Numbered from the stretch's first letter, positions 21,855-33,713 are shown. The stretch: DNA of 64,000 nucleotides from Leishmania donovani (GCF_000227135.1 NC_018233.1:1-64000); one strand, 5' to 3'. Made by a program: numbers and translations. The notes: generated from the letters alone by a model not told the origin.

Positions 21855-23300
21855 CTACTTGTTCATGGCATCCACTGGAGTGGTGCCTGCCGGGGCCGAC
21901 TTGCTGTAGAGAGCGTCACAGCGACTCTTCAGCTTCGCCTCGATCCGGTGCCCGTACGGACTCGTGTGCAAAAGCGGCGTGACGGCGTCGTAAATCAGCC
22001 CATACTCGTACTGGTTCACCGCGCTGCCAATCACAGCCTGCAGGACGTAGTTGCCGAAGCTGTTCTGCATGAGGCACTGGAGGTGCGCGACATCGAAGAT
22101 GAGCTCATTCACAATGCGCTGGCGCAAGCTCCCCTGAAGCATCCCGACAATCTTCTCCATCACGTTGGAGCTGTACTTGTCACACGACAGCTCCACCCAG
22201 TGCCCCTGGAAGCTTGCAACCAAGTCGTTCAGCGAGACGTACCCCTCCATGTTCTTGAGGATGCACTGCACCACGTAGTTGCCGAACTGATTCTTAGCCA
22301 GTGTCGAGAGGAGCGGCACAAGGGCGCTGATGAGCGTCCGCTTCTGTGCCGGCTTCGCGTACTCGATGATGCGAATGATCGCTATACACCCCTGCTGCGT
22401 GACCGAGAGATGTTGGCAGTCCGACGTCACCACCTCAACGATCGGCATAAGCGCATCGGACTTGTGGTGCTCGAAGATTGCCTGGAGAACGCGGCGTGTG
22501 TGCTGCGTGGTGGTGGCCATCTGCAGAATGACATGTGGGTCTATGTACGGCACCAGCGCCTCCATTTGAGGGGTCGAAATGTATTCGATGAGCGTACGCG
22601 CCACGTGGCAGCCGTGCTGGTCCATCGCGATGATGTTAAACTGCGGCAAAAGCTCGTCGTAAATCATCTGAATCTTATCCATGTGCTGCAGCCGGAGCAC
22701 GTTGAGGAGAATATGGCGGCCACGCGACGACATCGCCGTCGAGGGAATGTTGCCGAGGACGCTAAGGAACTGGTCCTCCAGCATGTTTGCCAGCGCGCCG
22801 GCCTCACAGCAGCTGCCCTCCGACGCGGCGTACACCGGGAAGGTGCTGGCGCAGCTGGAGTGCGGCGGCGTCATGGCAGTGGTGCGAGGTGCCATTGCAG
22901 TGATGTAGGGCGAGGTGAAGCTGCTGCTCTCCATACTGGTGCTCTGCGAGAGGCACGCGGACGGGGTGGTGCAGGTAGAGGCGTAGGGGTTGTGGGTGTA
23001 TATCTTGCCCGACTGCTTCGAGGATTCGATAGTCTCGTGGCCGGCCATCGGAATGAGCACCGTCGGGCGAGGAACGTGCGCCTGCAGCATCTGCGGGCTC
23101 TGCAGCGACGTGGGCAGCGAAAAAGGCTGCGTCAGCGTAGAGGCGGCGGTGGGGTTTGCCGATGCGCTGTTGTAGCACGGGCTGCGATACGGCTGGGGGC
23201 CTTTCTTCGGTGGCGCCCCCATCGCCGTCGGCGGCTGGGCATCGGGGTAGTTCGACTTCAAAACCATCGAGGCGTAGAAGTTCTTCGAACCGGCAGACAT
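21855..23300 (-). CDS. Pumilio/PUF-family RNA-binding protein
   Basis: 481 residues, ATG at 23298-23300, stop TAG at 21855-21857. The first ~145 residues are low-complexity (Ser, Thr, Pro, Gln, Ala) and presumably disordered. From about residue 150 to 465 there are successive ~36-residue PUF repeats whose RNA-recognition helices show the usual five-residue pattern: SRGRH, QHGCH, QHTRR, QQGCI, QFGNYVVQ, KYSSNVMEK, SFGNYVLQ, PYGHR. PUF proteins bind specific 3' UTR sequences and control mRNA stability or translation, which matters in trypanosomatids where transcription is little regulated. Several PUF proteins exist in Leishmania; I cannot assign the number. Length and domain layout are ordinary. 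Confidence 0.93.
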   Translation of the reverse strand: MSAGSKNFYASMVLKSNYPDAQPPTAMGAPPKKGPQPYRSPCYNSASANPTAASTLTQPFSLPTSLQSPQMLQAHVPRPTVLIPMAGHETIESSKQSGKIYTHNPYASTCTTPSACLSQSTSMESSSFTSPYITAMAPRTTAMTPPHSSCASTFPVYAASEGSCCEAGALANMLEDQFLSVLGNIPSTAMSSRGRHILLNVLRLQHMDKIQMIYDELLPQFNIIAMDQHGCHVARTLIEYISTPQMEALVPYIDPHVILQMATTTQHTRRVLQAIFEHHKSDALMPIVEVVTSDCQHLSVTQQGCIAIIRIIEYAKPAQKRTLISALVPLLSTLAKNQFGNYVVQCILKNMEGYVSLNDLVASFQGHWVELSCDKYSSNVMEKIVGMLQGSLRQRIVNELIFDVAHLQCLMQNSFGNYVLQAVIGSAVNQYEYGLIYDAVTPLLHTSPYGHRIEAKLKSRCDALYSKSAPAGTTPVDAMNK

Positions 23301-23330
23301 GGCTGCGAATGAAGGGGGGCGGAAGGGAGA
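23301..23330 (-). promoter_or_regulatory. Candidate trans-splice acceptor next to the Pumilio ATG
   Basis: On the minus strand a pyrimidine-rich tract of about 25 nt ends in an AG only two bases before the Pumilio ATG. If used, the mRNA 5' UTR would be the spliced leader plus two bases. Further pyrimidine tracts and AGs upstream (about 23340-23420) are alternatives. Confidence 0.3.
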
Positions 23331-26300
23331 ATACGATGTGCAGTGGGTCTGGAGAGAGGAACAGAAAAGAGCGGAAAGGGTTCACCAGATGATGGCCACA
23401 AGCGCGCACAGTGAGAGAGAGAGAGACACGCTGCAGCGAGGTAAGTGAGGTACGGCTCTTCCACCGAATCGCAGTGCAAAGGGAGCAAGCTGCTCTGCTT
23501 GTTCTCCTGTAGTGGCCGTTGTCGCCGCGCAGGGGAGGGGTTAGGAAGCACCAAATGAAGGGAAAGAGAAATAAGAGAAGAACACAAAGTCAGAGGGCGG
23601 AGGAGATACGTGAGGCGCGATCTATCCGAGCTGGGAAGTGGCGGCGGGGGAAGGAAGGGAGGGAAGGAGGGGCTCAAAAGAAGAGAGAGAGACAAAGAAG
23701 AAAGTGCGCGGAGGGAGGGCGAGGGGAGCGAGGAAGGGGAAGGAGGGCAACGAAGAAAGAAAGGGGGGCAGAGGGGAGTGTTGGTGATAGTGGGAAGTGC
23801 GCACACACACACATGCAAGCCCACAGAGAGGGAGACGGAGAACGAGAACCACCTTGAAACTCCCTCGCAGACGCCACTACTGCCGCTAGACGCTGGCTCA
23901 CAGGCACACGTAAAGGTAGAGAGCAGAGAGACAGGACGGGGGATGAGGAAGAGAAGAAGTAGAATTGTAGAGTGACCTCGTGTGCGTGTGTGTCTGGCTG
24001 TGTGTCTCTGTCTGTGTGAATGGAAAAGGGCAGGAACAAAGAGATAGCAGAGCCTTTGGGTGGGGGTGGGGGGAGGGGGTTCTGTCAGCGATCAGCCGTC
24101 GAGGAGGCGGAAAATAAGAAACGAAGTGGGGGAGGAAGGCGATGGACGGCGCAGCGGCAAGAAAAAGGAAGAGGAGGGGAAGAGCAAGGAAGAGAAAAGG
24201 CGAGATGGTTTTGTATTGCTGCCGGGGAGCTACAGTGGTAAACAGAAAACGAGAGAGGGTCACTGAAACGGAAGAGAGGGAAGGGGGCGAGAAGGACAGC
24301 CAAAGAGAGGAGATGAGAAAGAGCGAAGGCAGAAGGAGGGGGACGCAGTTCGAGTTTGCTTGTTGCGTTCTTGTTTAACGTGTTTCTCTTTCTTGTGTGT
24401 GTGCGTGTGTGTATCGTTGATGCGTATCTTTTCGCTTGCCGACTGTCCTCCAAATGTGTCTCTCTCTCCTGTGCGAGTATCTTCTCAGAACACGAGAAAG
24501 GAGCAGAACTCGTAAGACGGCGGTGGGGGGAGCAGAAGAGTAACGCGACAAAGACGAGAGAAGGAGAGAAAGAGAGAAAGAACGCGAGCGAGAAGGGGTT
24601 TGGGGAAGTGGAGAGCGTACGTTGATGGGTTCGTGGAGGAAATCGGGGCGGAGAGAAAAAGAAAGGGAAGGGAAGAGAGAAACACTCGATCAAGCATACA
24701 CACACGCACACGCACGAGAAAAAAAGAGCGCAATCAACGTATGACTGATTTTTCTGCGTTGGGGGGCTTTGGCAGGCGAGTGGGCGGGGGGTCGCCGTCG
24801 AGTGGATGACTATAGAAGGAGAGAGCGGAGGAGAGGAGGGCACACACACAGTAGTGATGAAGGTCACGCAGGGGCGCACACTGGATCTCTAAAGCTGCAC
24901 GATATGCGTGGCGGCAGTGGTGATGCGAGAGTGAGCACACAGAGGGGAAAAGATGGTCAAGGAGAAGAAAAAGGGAGGTAAAAGAACGATGGAGACACAT
25001 GAGCGAGGCAGGCAGAGGGGAGAGGGGTAGATGGGTTCATGCGCCGGAAGGTAAAGGGGGTGATGTGGCCAAGCGAGTAGCCAGGGATGTGGAGGGAGGA
25101 AGCAGAGACGGGGAATTCACGTGTGTACAAGACAGGCAGAGATACACACAAATGTCGAAGGAGGGAGGGAGAGAGGGGCGGCACAGGAAGCCTTCTGCGA
25201 AGGCGCGATGGCAAGGTATAACCACACTCCCGGCACAACACGTTTCTCAGCCCCACCCCCCACTTTCTCCATACTTTAAGGGTTAATCGTGTCGTCTTTT
25301 TTTTTTGTTTCTGGCTACTGTGCACGCGCGCGCACGCAGAGTACAAGTCACAGACGGTATGAACAGCGGTGGACAGAGAGAGGAGGGAATAGGAAAGGAC
25401 GAGGTCACCTTAGCGGGAGCGGAGAGGAGCACAGAGAGAAAAAGTGAGTCACAGGAAGAGCGAAACAGAATAGGGAGGAAGACGGTGTGTTGGGGAGGGG
25501 GAGGGGGTCTGCGGCGAATCAGCCACACAAACGAGGAGAAGAGGGGGACAATGAGCAGCGACGGCATGGGGTGGGCTTGGAGATTTGAACGCAGGAGAAA
25601 AGGAAAAAGAGAATCACATAAAGGCGGTAAAAGTATATAGAAGCGACGGACTGTGCGCCGAGAGAGAGCACAGCAGCACCGCAGACGGTGCAGGCGTGAG
25701 GTGACTCCGGCGACGGAGTCACGGGCAGCCGCCACGGTTCTGCGGCGGCAGGGAGCACACAGAGAGAAAGATTGCGAACAAAAAAAAGGAGGAGAGCAAC
25801 CGACACACAAGCGCAGCTGGAGAGAGAGGGGGAATTGTCCGCCAACGACGACAACACGCGAAATGACTAAGCGAGGCGGTGGCATGAACAATGCAGGGAA
25901 AAGGAGCAACTTAAAGTGATGCAGGCGTGGCAACGACATGAGAAGATAACAAGAGGAATAGACATATGATACAAACAAGTGTCTAGCAGGAAGGGATAAA
26001 AAAGTGCTGCCCACCCACTTCCTCTCCCCATCCCTTCCCGCTTGATCAGCATCCTCTCTTTCCTTCTTGATTCGAAGGGGGGCCGCTGTTGTTGCCTACA
26101 TATGTGCGGGCGAACGCAGTGCGCTCTCCCTCTCGTTTCTGTGTTCTTCCTCGGCGGCTGTGAAATTTGCGCCCCGAGACTCGTCTCTGTGCACCGTCAA
26201 CAGCGGCACGTTCCGCTTCATAGAAGAGACAACCGAAGTTGAAGAGAGCACCGAACACGGAAAGGGGAGGAGAAGAGGCGGGTGACGAGGGTGACAGAGA

Positions 26301-27387
26301 CATATTGGCAAAGCCCCTGCCTCTCCCCCACCTTTTCCCTTTCGGCCTGTGCGTTGATGTATGCGTGCGGAATTTCAGCTGGGCGCGCAAGTCGCTCTCT
26401 CTCCCTGCAGCTGTCTGCCTCTCCTTCCATCGATGGCTGCGCAGCAGCACCTGCGAATGCCACTCCACGGCCGCTGCTGTTTGCCCGCTCGCTTCCGTCT
26501 GTCAAGGACGAGAGAGAAGACGCGAGAGAGTTGGTGAGCGGACTCGCACATACGCACGTTACGTGCGCCAAGTACTACGGCCCCACACAGCAACGAGGGA
26601 CCGTGCGGAAAGGCACATATGATGAGCATTGAGGGGAAGAAATACAACGGAAAAGGCAGAGGAAAGCAGGGAAAGCCAAGAACAGACTAGCGGCCACCCT
26701 CCCGAGAACTCCGCATAACCACGCATCAGTGGGCAGCCGGCATAACATCAGTAGACCGTCACGAATGGACTCTATCGTGGTTGCAGAAGACAGTGAGGCA
26801 GAGAGAGAAAGAGGAGAGAAGGAGCAACAAGGAGGAGTGAGAGAGTGTCTGCAGTCACAGAACCAAAATCGAAAAAGGAAAACAGAAAGGCTGCGGCGGG
26901 TGCCTCGATCATAGAACGTACACATAGTGGCACGCAGATATAGAGAGAGAGCGGTGTACACACGCGGTGAGCTGCGGGGTGTCTTCGCGGCAGCATCGCG
27001 TAGTGAGAAGCCCCGCAGTGAGCCTCGTACCCACCCACCCACGCGTCGCCAGCGCCGACGCCCATGACTGCACACTCACACAAACCCCGCCGAAGCCTGT
27101 CGTTCGAAATGGCCAAATTCCACCACAAGAGACGCGAAACTGAACGAGCTCGGCAGCGGCCAGAGTCATCGCCCAGCCTCAACCTTGAAACTACGGTCTG
27201 TGGGGCCGCAGCGTGTGGAGAACGGTGGAGCGTCGGAACATGACGCTTCCCTGCTCGATAAGGCTGAGCAAGTCGAGGGTGCTGGTAGGCATCCAGAGTT
27301 AGCGACGTAACGGCGTGCGCGTCTTGTCCTCGATCTCTGCAGAGGAGAGTACCGCCTCTATTGTCTTGAGCGCCGGCGGAGGCTTGT
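23331..27387. other. Long intergenic region, no gene seen
   Basis: About 4 kb. Almost the whole stretch 23,500-25,900 is polypurine on the plus strand, and its translations are low-complexity. Probably the 5' region of Pumilio and the 3' UTR of the coiled-coil gene. Confidence 0.55.
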
Positions 27388-28356
27388 TCATGTTTGTGCG
27401 AGAGCGGCGCAATGCGACGGCGACGGATGCGTCTCCGCGTTCACGTGTTTGGATGCTGGCGGGGCCAGCGAGTGCGATGCCGTGGGCTGGGGTGGCTGGC
27501 AAGGGAGCAGCTGTGAGAGTGGCCGTTGGTGCGACACGTGAAGTTGCGAGCACACCGACTCCTGCTGCTGCTGCTGAAATACTTGCGGTGCGGGATCGAA
27601 CTTCGGTAGCTGCGCACTGCGGCTCCACATTTTTCGGGTCTCCTCCGGCGTCTCGCTTTCAAGCGATAAAGAGGCCGATGGGGCAACGCGCGCCAAGCGG
27701 AGCCGGTTTACGGCATAGCGATGCACATCCTCCTCAATAGAGTTGATCTGGTCTCTTGCGTAGCGCCGGTTTGCGTGATCAAGATGACTGGCCGTGGTGG
27801 TCGCTAGTGATCGCCACTGCGCACACTCGTACGCGCTGACCTCGCCTTCCCTACGGAGCTTTTCGAGGTGGTGGATTAGTTGTTGATTGCGCTTGTCCGT
27901 CGCCTCTAGAAGGTGCGCGGTGGCTACACTCTTCGCTTCGGCATTGCGCGCCTTGGCCTTCCACACATCCTTCTCGCTCTGCGTGTGCAGTTGTTGGGCG
28001 TACAGCTGCGCTGAGATGGTGCTCACCTCCGCGCGCAGCTCGTCGACGAGGTCGCTGAGCTTCTTGTTCTCGTCCTCCAGCGTCTTCACGCGGCGTCGCA
28101 GCTGCATCTCAGATACGTAGGAAAGCGTGCCTTTGCGCCCATCCGCCTTGTGCGCGGCCTCCAGCGGTTTTACGTCGGCCCGCCACGGTTGGGCCTCGAG
28201 CTCCTCTACGCGCTCCTTGAGGGTGCTGACGAGCTCCTTCTGGCGAAGGATGATGAGTTGCTGCTCATTGATGGTCCGCAGCGTGAGGGCATCAAGGCCG
28301 CCAACGAGTGGTGCCTCGTCACCGGCACTCCCGCTACTGCCCAGGGTGCTGTTCAT
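27388..28356 (-). CDS. Coiled-coil hypothetical protein
   Basis: 322 residues from the ATG at 28354-28356 (MNSTLGSSGSAGDEA). The in-frame extension upstream contains a run of TH/HT dipeptides from a CA repeat and looks like 5' UTR. Residues ~25-65 and ~80-185 are charged and heptad-like (LRQKELVSTLKERVEELEAQ; LRRRVKTLEDENKKLSDLVDEL), predicting long coiled coils. The last ~110 residues are Pro/Gln/His/Ser-rich with a short glutamine run. No enzymatic motif, signal peptide or membrane segment. A cytoskeletal or flagellar structural role is common for such proteins in trypanosomatids, but is only a guess here. Confidence 0.85.
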   Translation of the reverse strand: MNSTLGSSGSAGDEAPLVGGLDALTLRTINEQQLIILRQKELVSTLKERVEELEAQPWRADVKPLEAAHKADGRKGTLSYVSEMQLRRRVKTLEDENKKLSDLVDELRAEVSTISAQLYAQQLHTQSEKDVWKAKARNAEAKSVATAHLLEATDKRNQQLIHHLEKLRREGEVSAYECAQWRSLATTTASHLDHANRRYARDQINSIEEDVHRYAVNRLRLARVAPSASLSLESETPEETRKMWSRSAQLPKFDPAPQVFQQQQQESVCSQLHVSHQRPLSQLLPCQPPQPTASHSLAPPASKHVNAETHPSPSHCAALAQT

Positions 28357-30024
28357 GGCACCCGGTCCTTCAAAGGGGAGCGTGTGCGTGTGTGTGTGTA
28401 CGTGTGTGAGTGAAGGCGAGCAGGGGATGTGAGCAAGCGAATACGATCCCGTGCCCGCACACCTGTGTCTTTTGCGCCAACGGAAGAGAGAAGCGGAGCG
28501 CACAACCACACAGGCGCACCAAGAGAGTAGGATCTATAAACACCCAAAACAAAGAAGAGGAGGAGAGGGAGGGATGGCACGCACAGCTACAGCAGCAGCA
28601 CTGGGGGGAGGGGGTCAGTGAAGTCCTCAGTAACGCTCTAAGAAGGCGAGAGCGTCTAGGACGAGCGCAAGGATTGGTAGAACAAGCAGTGTACGCACAT
28701 ACAGATCGACACAAAACGCACGCTGGCAGACGCGCGTGAGGGAAAGATCAGCTGCTGAATAGCAATGAGCGTGAACGCTTGTGGCGCGTTGTGTTTGGCT
28801 GCGTAGTTGTTGCGCTTCCTGTGTTCCGTCTTGGATGTCTCGAAACGAGGCGCCCGCGTGTGAGTGCAGGCGTGTAGGCGTATGGTTGTGTGCAATTGTG
28901 AATCGATCGATGGTGCGCACGACGACAGAAACAGAGGCAGAGCCGGAGAGAGAGAGGGGGTGGAGGAAAGACTCAGTCACGGACACATGCACAGAGACAG
29001 TGATCAAAAAGCACGCACTCGCTCGGCACATCAATGAAGCTAAAGTAAGTGGGACCTCTGCGGATGTACTCGACTTTTCTGTATGCCTGTACGCATGAGA
29101 GTACGAGTGAGGCGTATGCTAGGAGGTGATGATAAACTACGACACCGACTCGCACCGAGGGCGCCAATGTACAACTAGCACAGGAAGAGGGGAGAGACAT
29201 GTCGGTACGACAGACCACAAAAAAATGGCCAGCGATAATGGCAGTGGTGTCGGGAGGAAGAAAGAAGGAGAGTAAGTGTTCCGCAGCCACCACAGAGGAA
29301 GAAGAGAGCAAGAGAAATAGGCAGATGGAAAGGGGTGAGAGAGATGAAAGGGAGAGGGGGCGATCTCTGAAAAGTGCGCACATACCAAAGAAAGGCTTAA
29401 CGCGCATCAGTAGCAGAGATGGCGTGTGTGTCTGCGTCTCTGTGATCGTGCATGCGTGAGCGTCCGTCGGCGAAAGACGTGTGAACCGTATCAGCTGGTG
29501 ATGAGCCCGCTGCATCTCCTTCAGATTCGACGGCAGCCATGCATGCATGTATCCATGAAGACAATTGACGTGATGCACGCAAGCCAGAGGGAGAGAAATC
29601 GAGAGGTCAAAGTCCATGCGGGGTGGCGCAGCGGAGAAGGAAGCGCAAAATGAAAACGGGGGCACATCGCGTATACACATCAGCCCAGTCCGCCAAGAAA
29701 ATGAAGACAGAGGAAGGAGTGCGGCACGGCAGCGGAGAGTTCGGCGAGAGCGAAGAGGCAACTCCGAGAATCTTGGTAGGAGAGTAGCAAGCGAAGCAGT
29801 AAAGCGCGCACGCACGCGCGCTGACGCAGACCGACACAAAAAACTACGCCACACCCACACACTCGCGAGATGCTGGAAGTGGCACACAACGAGAGCGAAC
29901 GAGCGAATAACGTGAGCAACGTGAGATTGCACACGTGGAGCCACAGCGCTAACATGAAGAAAACATAAATCGGCAGCCGACTCAACAACACACACGCCGC
30001 TCTCCGCCGTATCCCGGTGCGCGC
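28357..30024. other. Intergenic region, no gene seen
   Basis: About 1.7 kb of spacer. The long minus-strand open frame across 28973-30055 is low-complexity (Ser, Cys, Leu, Phe) and overlaps the 3' end of the next gene, so it is not accepted. Confidence 0.55.
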
Positions 30025-30543
30025 TCAGGCCTGGGCAGCGGAACCCGACATGCACTCGAGTGTCTCGCGCACCACTATGACGCGCAGATCCTCAACATCG
30101 AGGAAGCCGTCATCGTCCTTGCGCATACTCGAGGCGCTCCTTGAGAACTTCACCCTGCGAGAGACCGTTGCGCCGTGTCGGGTGTCCAGGTACTGGTTGC
30201 ACGTCGTCTCCACTGACAGGCATTCATCACCGCTCTGGTCGTGGAGGCCAATGGTAAAGCTCATCTTTGTGGTGCGATACACAACACAGAACGTGGCCGT
30301 CTTGCGCATCGGCGGTGGATGCTGCGGCGGCGGCGGCGACCACGACAATGGCAGCTGCGGCGTGGTACTGTCAACCGTTGCAGTCAGTGCTCTACAGCTT
30401 GCGCTGACGTCGATTGGGCTGCCAAAGTCCACCATGAGCCCCAGAACCAGCTTCATGAAGTGTAGCGGCTCGCGGATGCGGCGGTACAGCGTATGCTCCA
30501 GTCGTGGAATATGATCTGGGAAGCCGGCACCCTGCTGGGTCAT
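30025..30543 (-). CDS. Hypothetical protein, C-terminal part of a gene split by in-frame TGA
   Basis: 172 codons from the first ATG (30541-30543) to the stop at 30025. It is in the same reading frame as the open frame ending at 30574, and only about 30 bases separate that stop from this ATG. This is too short for the polyadenylation and trans-splicing signals that separate genes here, so both parts are probably one gene. Composition is that of a real protein: a globular start (FPDHIPRLEHTLYRRIREPL), a proline-rich insert, then strands such as TATFCVVYRTTKMSFTIGL. The C-terminal region (about residues 130-172) is charged. No family recognised. Confidence 0.65.
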   Translation of the reverse strand: MTQQGAGFPDHIPRLEHTLYRRIREPLHFMKLVLGLMVDFGSPIDVSASCRALTATVDSTTPQLPLSWSPPPPQHPPPMRKTATFCVVYRTTKMSFTIGLHDQSGDECLSVETTCNQYLDTRHGATVSRRVKFSRSASSMRKDDDGFLDVEDLRVIVVRETLECMSGSAAQA

Positions 30544-30573
30544 GGATAGTCGCGGAAGGCCGTGCAAATCGAC

Positions 30574-31392
30574 TCAGCTGTGCAGAAATGAGATAAGAGA
30601 GTCGGCAGCGCGCCCCTCGGTGGTGGCACCCGCTGCTGCGCCAGCAGCAGCGTCACGAAGGCGCAGCACTACCGACTCTGCAATGAGAGTAATCCTGCCA
30701 GTCCGCTGAGCCGTGCGGAAGCGCGTGTGCACGTCGGCCTCGACGCTGGTCAGCTGGTACGATGGCTTCCACTTGGCATGGGACACCTTGCAATACAGCA
30801 CTGCAACGTTGTTCAGCGATTGAAACACCTTCGCTGCCCGCCCCTTCACGAGCAGCGGTACGGTAAAGCTGATGAGATGGTGGCCGCTGCCGTCCAATGT
30901 AGGCGCGACAAGACCACGCACAGTGCGCTGCCCATCTGCCGAGCTGATCAGTTTCAGCACCGAGTCGTATTCGAAAGAAAGCGCTGGGGAGGCGCTGCGC
31001 AGGTGGTCAATGAAGCGTGCTGCGTAGTACGCCGCATAGCAGGCCTCCATCCAGTGCTTTAGGCGCGCCTGGCACGTTACCAGAGCCTCGCCAGGCACCC
31101 GTGATGGCTGCGGCTGCGCTGTGAGGAAGGCGTAGTCGACAACCTCGCTCTTATCGTTCATGGCACTCGCCTTCGCGTCGTAAAGCACAAAGTCGAGCTG
31201 AAAATCTTCGTTCTCCGTCCACGTGCCCCCATCATGTGACCTGTGCTGCTGCCACTGCTCTTTCTGAGAGATTCGTGCCGCACCAGCGGTGGCGGAGGCC
31301 AGCAGCAGGCTGTGGGTATCTACGGCAAGCCACGACACATTGCACACGGACACTTCGGCGACGACGAGCACGTCGTCGTGCATGAGGGTCAT
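30574..31392 (-). CDS. Hypothetical protein, N-terminal part (ends at in-frame TGA)
   Basis: 272 residues from the ATG at 31390-31392 to TGA at 30574-30576. It has mixed, non-repetitive composition with alternating strands and helices (VLVVAEVSVCNVSWLAVD; RLKHWMEACYAAYYAARFIDHL; ISFTVPLLVKGRAAKVF), unlike the spacer open frames. Reading continues in the same frame after the TGA into the open frame ending at 30025. The TGA may be a nonsense mutation, a sequencing or assembly error, or a recoded codon. No recognised domain, signal peptide or membrane span. The combined protein would be about 455 residues. Confidence 0.7.
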   Translation of the reverse strand: MTLMHDDVLVVAEVSVCNVSWLAVDTHSLLLASATAGAARISQKEQWQQHRSHDGGTWTENEDFQLDFVLYDAKASAMNDKSEVVDYAFLTAQPQPSRVPGEALVTCQARLKHWMEACYAAYYAARFIDHLRSASPALSFEYDSVLKLISSADGQRTVRGLVAPTLDGSGHHLISFTVPLLVKGRAAKVFQSLNNVAVLYCKVSHAKWKPSYQLTSVEADVHTRFRTAQRTGRITLIAESVVLRLRDAAAGAAAGATTEGRAADSLISFLHS

Positions 31393-33713
31393 GCTGATAG
31401 TGGTGCAGCGCCGTCTCCCTTCCGAGTCTCCTCAATGAATGTATTGGCGTCGTGTGACGCCCGTGGGCCTTTGCGTGGAGGGGGAGGAGGAGAGCGAGCC
31501 AATCGCCGAGCAAGCACGGGCACGCACACTACACGCGCATGTCGGGAGGGAGCGAAGAGGAGCGCAGTGCATCGTCTGCTTGCACGCGTATACACGCGCG
31601 ATGCCACGAAAGACGCTCGGTAAAGCGATGCAGGGCACGGGAGGGGATCGCACAGCAGCAGCAGCAGCGGGCAATCAACTGGGCTGTCGGCTTTGTTCTT
31701 GCCTGTGCGATGCCGTGTGGTAGGGTGGCCTAGAAGAAAGTGGGGGAGAGGGAGAGGGAGAGGGAGAGGGGGTGGGGGCATCGATGAAGGAGGTGCGTGA
31801 GGGAGGGAGGGGCATGAATGGCGTCGTGGAAAACCGCAGAAAAGGCAAAGGGAAGAGGCGCGACGCCCTTCCCACGAGAAGAAGGGCACTTAAACACATC
31901 TGACAGCAAGTGCCAGCTACCAAGACCGGAGACACAAAGAGAGACGAGCCCACACGTCGTCCGTGATGCCCGCTTCCATGCATCCTCAGTATCGATGGCC
32001 ACGTCAAGATGCTCCGGCATTGCCGACAGGAGCGGCTACCTTCTCGCACGCGCTTGCGCCGTGGCTGTTGACTTCGTAATGCATTTTCTGTGGTGCGTAT
32101 GGCGGAGTGCATGCACCACGGTACGGAACCGACCCATGAGAGAAACCACAAGTAGAGCACACTGAAAGAAAGAGCGTGGGCTGGGTAAGCTGGCGCGTGA
32201 CCTGGTATATGTGATGGTGGAGCGTCGCCAGAGGTCAAAAGAAGGAGACGCGCAGGAGTAGCACGAGTCGAGTGGTCTTTGCCGGAGAGCGGCTGCAGCG
32301 GCGGGTGTCGAAGTGAGCTCTCCCACCCCCTCCCACGCTGACACCCTGGCCAGATATAGATGCGCAGCCATCTTCCACTCACCGCGGTAACCTGGACATA
32401 AGAGGGAACCGTAGCGCGAAGAGGAGGAAGCGCGCCAAGACGTGTCGCACCGAACACAGCGAAGCAGCAGTTTCAACCATCACGCAGCTCATGCAAAACA
32501 CGCTCTCTTGCACTCCGTGAAAGAACACTTCAGCCAACCAGCACACACCGCGAGCGGGGGCACAGCCGTGCTGCACGCGACACGACGACTAGGTGGCTAC
32601 GAGGGGGGAGGAGAGGGAGGGAAGGCTTGTGGATGTGCGCTGGGGACGGTACAAGTGGTATGCCGTCACCCTGGCAAAACAAGCAAGAGGAGCACAGAAA
32701 GCGTCCGGCACAGCACCCGCACTCAGACGCGACTCACCAACAGAGAGAGCAGAGGCGTTGCAAGGTAGCAGCAGACAATAGAAGAGAGACGAAAATTAGT
32801 CCCTGCCGGCCCACAACGTGGCACCAGGGAGAAGAGAGGTGAAAGCCCTCCACGCAAGCACGAACGACACCAGCATCACGGGCACATGGCGAAATGCAAA
32901 TACATAAATATATAGATATAGCGGAGCAATAGCAAGAAAGAGGGAGGAGGCTAGAGTGGCAGGAGAGACAAAACATCACGGGCACCCACATACCAACGCA
33001 CACACCGATGCACGTGAGTGCATCCCCGCCCCGCCTGCCCATGAAAAGACAAAAAAAAAACCGCTATAAGCGCGTGACGTGGTCATGTGAGAGCTTTCCC
33101 CTTCTAGATCTCTCGTCGAGACAGTGAGAGAGCGAGCGAGAAACAAAAAAAAAAAACGATGCAGCAGGAAAGAGAAGCACAAGCAGCGGCCGTTGGAGAA
33201 ATAAAGCACATCTCCTACACGCAGCACGATGTGCACTGATAGGCGGGCTCCAGCGCACCTTGCCTCATCCAGTGTTCGCGCGCGTCACCAGTTGAAAGAA
33301 GAGGGCGGCAACACATCCGCCGCAGCGTCACAACCTGACAGCAAGAAGAATGGTCACGAGGGGTGCGGCACCGCAAAAAGACAGAAAGCACTAAAGGCGT
33401 CCGCCCCACCCTCGGCAGAGCACGAAACAACTCAGCAAGAGCGATGAGGGCGCGCATACTCATAGGCTGCAGTCCGCGGACAGGAGGTCTAACGCCCTGA
33501 AATTGACCTACACCACATCCACCGTCATTGCACATCGATGAATCTATCCCCGCTACACCGCTCCACCTTCTAACCTTAGCCGCCACTAGGCCCACAGGAA
33601 GGCGAAGCGGTGTCCTCATTCTCCCTCTGCCAGCTTTCACCACGGCCAGGCGCCACAAAATCGCGTGATGCATTATCCACAACACCCGTTACGCAGCACA
33701 GTCGTCTGTGTCG
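31393..33713. other. Intergenic region between ABCG gene 1 and the split hypothetical gene
   Basis: No supported gene. It includes a GGGAGA hexamer array (31744-31770) and A runs at 33051-33060 and 33146-33157. Most of it is expected to be the 3' UTR of ABCG gene 1 on the minus strand. Confidence 0.55.
31744..31770. repeat. (GGGAGA)n short tandem repeat
   Basis: Four and a half perfect GGGAGA units, followed by further G runs. Four or more G triplets in close spacing give G-quadruplex potential on the plus strand. Confidence 0.85.

Noticed and set aside
21651..23312. 553-codon plus-strand open frame over the Pumilio gene
   Set aside because: Antisense shadow; translation is His/Arg/Leu-rich with no family features, whereas the minus strand encodes PUF repeats.
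28973..30055. 360-codon minus-strand open frame between genes
   Set aside because: Low-complexity Ser/Cys/Leu/Phe composition typical of polypyrimidine spacer, and it overlaps the 3' end of the hypothetical gene.
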